A stretch of 10,765 bases of DNA from Gammaproteobacteria bacterium (GTDB lineage Bacteria > Pseudomonadota > Gammaproteobacteria > GRL18). The stretch lies in assembly GCA_030632625.1 (NCBI GenBank), contig DAOVUK010000055.1:1-10765 (forward strand), read 5' to 3'. The translations under genes and the position numbers were made by a program. Of the stretch, positions 8,223-10,765 are shown piece after piece. Below the pieces are notes generated by a model. That model worked only from the letters and a program-made list of their open reading frames with translations. It was not told where the DNA came from and did not search any database. How positions within the stretch are numbered: the first letter of the stretch is position 1; every line of letters starts with the position of its first letter.

Positions 8223-10049
8223 ATGTGTGGGATTGTCGGGGCTATTGCAGAACGTAATGTTGAAGCCATTTTAATTGAAGGTTTAAGACGGCTGGAATAT
8301 CGGGGCTATGATTCTGCAGGACTGGCCATTCAGGACTATGATAAAACCATTAATCGCCAGAGAGCACTGGGAAAAGTATCAGAACTGGCCGGTGAATTAG
8401 AAAAAACGCCTCTCAAAGGTGCTATTGGTGTGGCCCATACACGATGGGCCACACATGGCGAACCAGCCAAACATAATGCTCACCCCCATATGTGTGAAGA
8501 AAACATAGCACTTGTACATAATGGTATTATTGAAAACTATGAAACAATTAAAGCAGATCTGCAAGCTGAAGGCGTCAGTTTTTACTCGCAAACAGATAGT
8601 GAGACGATTGTTCATCTGATAGGGAAATATAAAAAGCAGGGTAAAAATTTACTGCAGGCTGTGCTGCAAACGCTTAAAGAACTGGATGGTGCTTATGCAC
8701 TGGGAGTCATCGATAATAGCGAAGAACGAATCATTGCCGCCAGAAGCGGCAGTCCCTTAGTCATCGGTATTGGCATTGGTGAAAATTTTATTGCCTCAGA
8801 TGTTTCAGCACTGCTGCCGGTGACACAGCAATTTATCTTCCTCGAAGAAGGTGATGTGGCTGACATAAGTCGTGATTCAATTGTTATTTATGATGCCGCA
8901 GGCGAAGTCGTTGAACGACCCATGCGCAAAAGTGAGATCAGTGCGGATGCCGTGGAACGTGGTGAATACCGCCACTACATGCTCAAAGAAATTTATGAAC
9001 AACCCAAAGCTGTTGCTGATACTTTAGAGGGACGCATTGATAATGAGCATGTCTTCACTAATGCATTTGGTTTTGAAGCTGAGACAATTTTTAAAGAAAT
9101 AGAGTCGGTGTATATCATTGCCTGCGGCACCAGTTTCCATGCAGGGCTGGTTGCAAAATACTGGTTTGAAGGGATTATTGGCATCCCCTGCATGATTGAA
9201 GTGGCCAGTGAGTTTAGATACAGAAAAGCAGTTTATAGTGAAAAAACACTGATAGTCACCATTTCACAATCCGGAGAAACAGCCGATACATTAGCCGCAT
9301 TAAGAGAAGCAAAAAAACAGGGAGCAAAACATTCCTTAGTGATCTGTAATGTGCCGGAAAGTTCACTGGTAAGAGAGTCAAATCTTTCCTTTATGACCCA
9401 TGCCGGTCCAGAGATTGGTGTTGCATCCACTAAAGCCTTCACTACCCAATTAACCGCACTGCTAATGCTTGTCGTCTGTGTGGCTAAGGAAAAAGGTAAT
9501 AATAAACTGGAAAAAGAAGCAGTTGAAGCACTGAGAAAGTTACCCGGACAAATAGAAAATGCACTGCAACTCGATAAAGAAATTGAAGAACTTTCAAAAG
9601 ATTTTTCAGATAAGCAGCACACCCTGTTTCTGGGTAGAGGAACACAATATCCTATAGCAATGGAGGGCGCATTAAAATTAAAGGAAATATCTTACATTCA
9701 TGCCGAAGCTTATCCGGCAGGAGAATTAAAACACGGACCACTGGCACTGGTTGATGCAGATATGCCTGTTGTTGCTGTCGCCCCCAATAATGAACTGATC
9801 GGTAAACTTAAATCAAATTTACAGGAAGTCAAAACACGAGGCGGAAAACTCTATGTTTTTGCTGATACCCATGCTGATCTTGAACAGGAAGAATCGATCA
9901 AAGTGATAAAAGTCGGTGAAATCGATTCACTGATAGCACCTATGGTCTTTACCATCCCCCTGCAATTACTTGCCTATCACGTTGCTATAATAAAAGGCAC
10001 TGATGTTGATCAACCCAGGAATCTTGCAAAAAGTGTCACTGTCGAATAG
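8223..10049 (+). CDS. glmS: Glutamine-fructose-6-phosphate aminotransferase (isomerizing)
   Basis: GlmS makes glucosamine-6-phosphate from fructose-6-phosphate and glutamine, the first committed step to UDP-GlcNAc. The 608-residue protein (E. coli 609) has an N-terminal glutaminase domain with Cys2 as the nucleophile after Met removal, HTRWATHG at 72-79, HNGIIENY at 99-106 and QTDSET at 123-128. Two sugar-isomerase (SIS) domains follow: CGTSFHAG at 301-308, SQSGETADT at 349-357, [10 protein letters not shown] with Glu488 at 481-490, and His504 in KHGP. The invariant C-terminus [13 protein letters not shown] is intact. AAAGGA at 8211-8216 precedes the ATG; the 48-base gap from glmU suggests one transcript. 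I see no glmS riboswitch. Its 3' end is the likely TnsD recognition site for the element beginning at 10074. Confidence 0.99.
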   Translation: MCGIVGAIAERNVEAILIEGLRRLEYRGYDSAGLAIQDYDKTINRQRALGKVSELAGELEKTPLKGAIGVAHTRWATHGEPAKHNAHPHMCEENIALVHNGIIENYETIKADLQAEGVSFYSQTDSETIVHLIGKYKKQGKNLLQAVLQTLKELDGAYALGVIDNSEERIIAARSGSPLVIGIGIGENFIASDVSALLPVTQQFIFLEEGDVADISRDSIVIYDAAGEVVERPMRKSEISADAVERGEYRHYMLKEIYEQPKAVADTLEGRIDNEHVFTNAFGFEAETIFKEIESVYIIACGTSFHAGLVAKYWFEGIIGIPCMIEVASEFRYRKAVYSEKTLIVTISQSGETADTLAALREAKKQGAKHSLVICNVPESSLVRESNLSFMTHAGPEIGVASTKAFTTQLTALLMLVVCVAKEKGNNKLEKEAVEALRKLPGQIENALQLDKEIEELSKDFSDKQHTLFLGRGTQYPIAMEGALKLKEISYIHAEAYPAGELKHGPLALVDADMPVVAVAPNNELIGKLKSNLQEVKTRGGKLYVFADTHADLEQEESIKVIKVGEIDSLIAPMVFTIPLQLLAYHVAIIKGTDVDQPRNLAKSVTVE

Positions 10050-10073
10050 CGGTGATCTCACCATATTCATTGT
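10010..10073 (+). other. attTn7-type target site at the glmS 3' end
   Basis: The last codons of glmS ([17 protein letters not shown]) are the conserved sequence that TnsD of Tn7 reads, and Tn7 inserts about 25 bp after the stop. Here the element terminus begins 25 bp after the stop at 10049. By the Tn7 rule of 5-bp target duplication, ATTGT at 10069-10073 should recur beyond the far end of the element, outside the window. Confidence 0.75.
10051..10062 (+). terminator. Weak hairpin after glmS
   Basis: GGTG and CACC pair around a four-base loop directly after the glmS stop, followed by a broken T-rich stretch. It is at best a weak terminator. The original glmS terminator may have been displaced by the insertion at 10074. 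Confidence 0.25.
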
Positions 10074-10083
10074 TGTGGGCGAA

Positions 10084-10123
10084 TAATAAGGTTTCATGCT
10101 ATGTAATAAAGTATCATACTAGA
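10084..10123 (+). repeat. Two tandem TnsB-binding-like repeats
   Basis: Repeat 1 (10084-10103) and repeat 2 (10104-10123) match at 15 of 20 positions and share TAATAA, then GT or GG, then TCAT, then CTA. Repeat 2, AATAAAGT followed by ACTAGA, matches the Tn7 left-end motif I remember (AATAAAGT...AACTAGA) at about 16 of 19 positions. Repeat 1 begins two bases after the TGTGGGCG terminus, as the outermost TnsB site does in Tn7. A degenerate third copy may lie at 10133-10149, but it needs a one-base gap to align. Confidence 0.72.
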
Positions 10124-10205
10124 AAATGCCAAAATGACGGTTTTTGACTTATTGCAGTAATTTTAGCTACTTCTCTGTTTTTGAAATTAGCTCAATAGCT
10201 AACAT

Positions 10206-10293
10206 TTGTCACGCCGCAATTAACTGGCAGTTTAAAGCAAAGCGACGAAGAAGCGGCGCTTTAAACTATCCGGGTTGAATTGCATTGTTGGAT
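10206..10293 (-). other. Integron attC-like recombination site
   Basis: Read on minus: ATCCAAC (10293-10287) fits the R'' consensus RYYYAAC. GCAATTCAAC (10283-10274) pairs with GTTAATTGC (10224-10216) as L''/L' with a single extra base. The 10-bp inner stem is 10267-10258 with 10238-10229, exact, and a 19-base variable loop caps it. The unpaired base is G10277 on the plus strand, the strand opposite the gene, which is where attC sites carry the extrahelical G used by IntI. The length of 88 bases is within the attC range. The outer R' box, expected at 10212-10206, reads GTGACAA instead of GTTRRRY, so it is degenerate; GTTAGCT at 10203-10197 is a less symmetric alternative. The stop codon of the minus-strand gene abuts R'' exactly, as in gene cassettes. 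Confidence 0.75.
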
Positions 10294-10605
10294 TTATCGC
10301 CAATAGTTATTTGCAATAGCAATGGTTTTAAACTCTATTGCAACCAGCTCCGCTGCATACATTAATAATTGAGGGTTATCTTGGTATTTTTTTCTAACGG
10401 CTCGCTTGATTTCTGGATCTCGTTGAATAGTTCCTATGGTTTTTCTCACTATTTTAATAGCAAGCATACGCCCTTCAAGAGGCGTTTTGGTAATCAGGCT
10501 TGGCATGTAGTCTTCAGTGTTTTTCTCTTCTGATGCATGTGCAGCCTGGATAAGCCCAAGTGATAAGAAAGATAACAACAACACTGCTTTTAATAAATTA
10601 TTCAT
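10294..10605 (-). CDS. Small exported basic protein, probable integron cassette gene, unknown function
   Basis: I do not recognise this 103-residue protein. Residues 1-24 form a clear signal peptide: MNNLLK, the hydrophobic AVLLLSFLSLGLI, and cleavage after AHA (24). The mature part of about 79 residues has no cysteine, a basic middle (IKIVRKTIGTIQRDPEIKRA, then VRKKY, at about 52-75) and a helical, Ala-rich end finishing in NNYWR. It may act in the periplasm or outside; nothing points to an enzyme. I chose the ATG at 10605 because GGAGAA (10616-10611) lies five bases upstream and the signal peptide then starts normally; an in-frame ATG at 10668 would add 21 residues without a clear ribosome site. 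Its TAA touches the attC-like site, and it points toward glmS. Many integron cassettes encode small secreted proteins of unknown role. Confidence 0.75.
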   Translation of the reverse strand: MNNLLKAVLLLSFLSLGLIQAAHASEEKNTEDYMPSLITKTPLEGRMLAIKIVRKTIGTIQRDPEIKRAVRKKYQDNPQLLMYAAELVAIEFKTIAIANNYWR

Positions 10606-10694
10606 GATAATTCTCCAATAGCCTCTAGTGATTAAAAGCCAGATTTTGCAGAGACAAACAAAAATCATAACAGTAGTTAACTAATTTTCGGTTA

Positions 10695-10723
10695 ATTATG
10701 ACTCAATTTTAGTTATTGCTCAA
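10695..10723 (-). promoter_or_regulatory. Possible promoter of the cassette gene
   Basis: On minus, TTGAGC (10723-10718) and CATAAT (10700-10695) are 17 bases apart, a fair sigma70-like pair. The start would be near 10688, giving a leader of about 83 bases. A second option is the extended -10 TGTTATGAT (about 10673-10665), which lacks a good -35. Cassettes usually lack promoters, so a resident promoter would matter if the cassette is isolated. Confidence 0.4.
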
Positions 10724-10765
10724 GAATGAAGTTTTCAGTTTATAATTCCTTTCTGGATAACACAC

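Larger units (their letters stand above)
10074..10765. mobile_element. Tn7-like transposon, glmS-proximal end (partial, runs out of window)
   Basis: The element starts with TGTGGGCG (10074-10081), which equals the terminal eight bases of Tn7 as I recall them, at the Tn7 insertion distance from the glmS stop. Directly inside are two abutting repeats that resemble Tn7 TnsB-binding sites. Because Tn7 inserts with its right end nearest glmS, this should correspond to the right end, and the tight packing of the repeats also fits. No inverted CGCCCACA is found before the window ends, so the other end and any tnsABCD genes must lie further on. Within the visible part the only gene is a minus-strand cassette-like cargo gene. 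It could also be a decayed or non-autonomous element. Confidence 0.78.

Noticed and set aside
10197..10203. GTTAGCT as the R' box of the attC-like site
   Set aside because: It would leave 12 unpaired bases on one arm against 3 on the other; the symmetric position is 10212-10206, though that box is degenerate.
10606..10668. Longer start for the cassette protein at 10668
   Set aside because: The added 21 residues come before a complete signal peptide and lack a clear ribosome site, while the ATG at 10605 has GGAGAA at good spacing.
10675..10681. GTTAACT (minus) as the upstream boundary of the cassette
   Set aside because: It misses GTTRRRY at one position and such 7-mers are frequent in A/T-rich DNA, so I do not claim a boundary.

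Overview
The window is a chromosomal segment from a gammaproteobacterium. It is moderately AT-rich, its F1Fo ATP synthase subunits have near-E. coli lengths and motifs, and it has the gammaproteobacterial order atp operon - glmU - glmS. I cannot name the genus from sequence alone.

Region 1 (1-6291) is the atp operon from the last codons of atpB through atpE, F, H, A, G, D and C. It encodes the c ring, the b and delta stator, the alpha/beta catalytic hexamer, the gamma rotor shaft and the epsilon subunit of the H+-driven ATP synthase. All catalytic motifs are present. The oddities are a Trp beside the proton site of subunit c, an 18-residue insertion in gamma, and hairpins in the unusually long gaps after atpE, atpG and atpD. 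The operon ends in a perfect 40-bp palindrome that can work as a terminator in both directions.

Region 2 (6331-6776) holds a small convergent gene for an unrecognised exported three-cysteine protein, then a divergent intergenic region with promoters facing both ways and a palindrome.

Region 3 (6777-10049) is glmU and glmS. GlmS makes glucosamine-6-phosphate from fructose-6-phosphate and glutamine. GlmU carries out the last two steps to UDP-GlcNAc, the precursor of peptidoglycan and lipopolysaccharide. GlmM, which acts between them, is not in this window.

Region 4 (10050-10765) is the most interesting part. Starting 25 bp after the glmS stop codon, the position where Tn7 inserts, there is TGTGGGCG, identical to the Tn7 terminal octamer as I recall it. 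Two abutting 20-bp repeats resembling TnsB-binding sites follow. This looks like the glmS-proximal end of a Tn7-like transposon whose remainder lies beyond the window. Just inside it, on the minus strand, is a gene for a small exported basic protein. Its TAA stop directly abuts a hairpin with the architecture of an integron attC site: an RYYYAAC box, an L''/L' stem with one extrahelical G on the expected strand, and a long inner stem. I infer a mobile gene cassette carried as cargo at the edge of a Tn7-like element. The transposase genes, the other transposon end and any integrase are not visible here.
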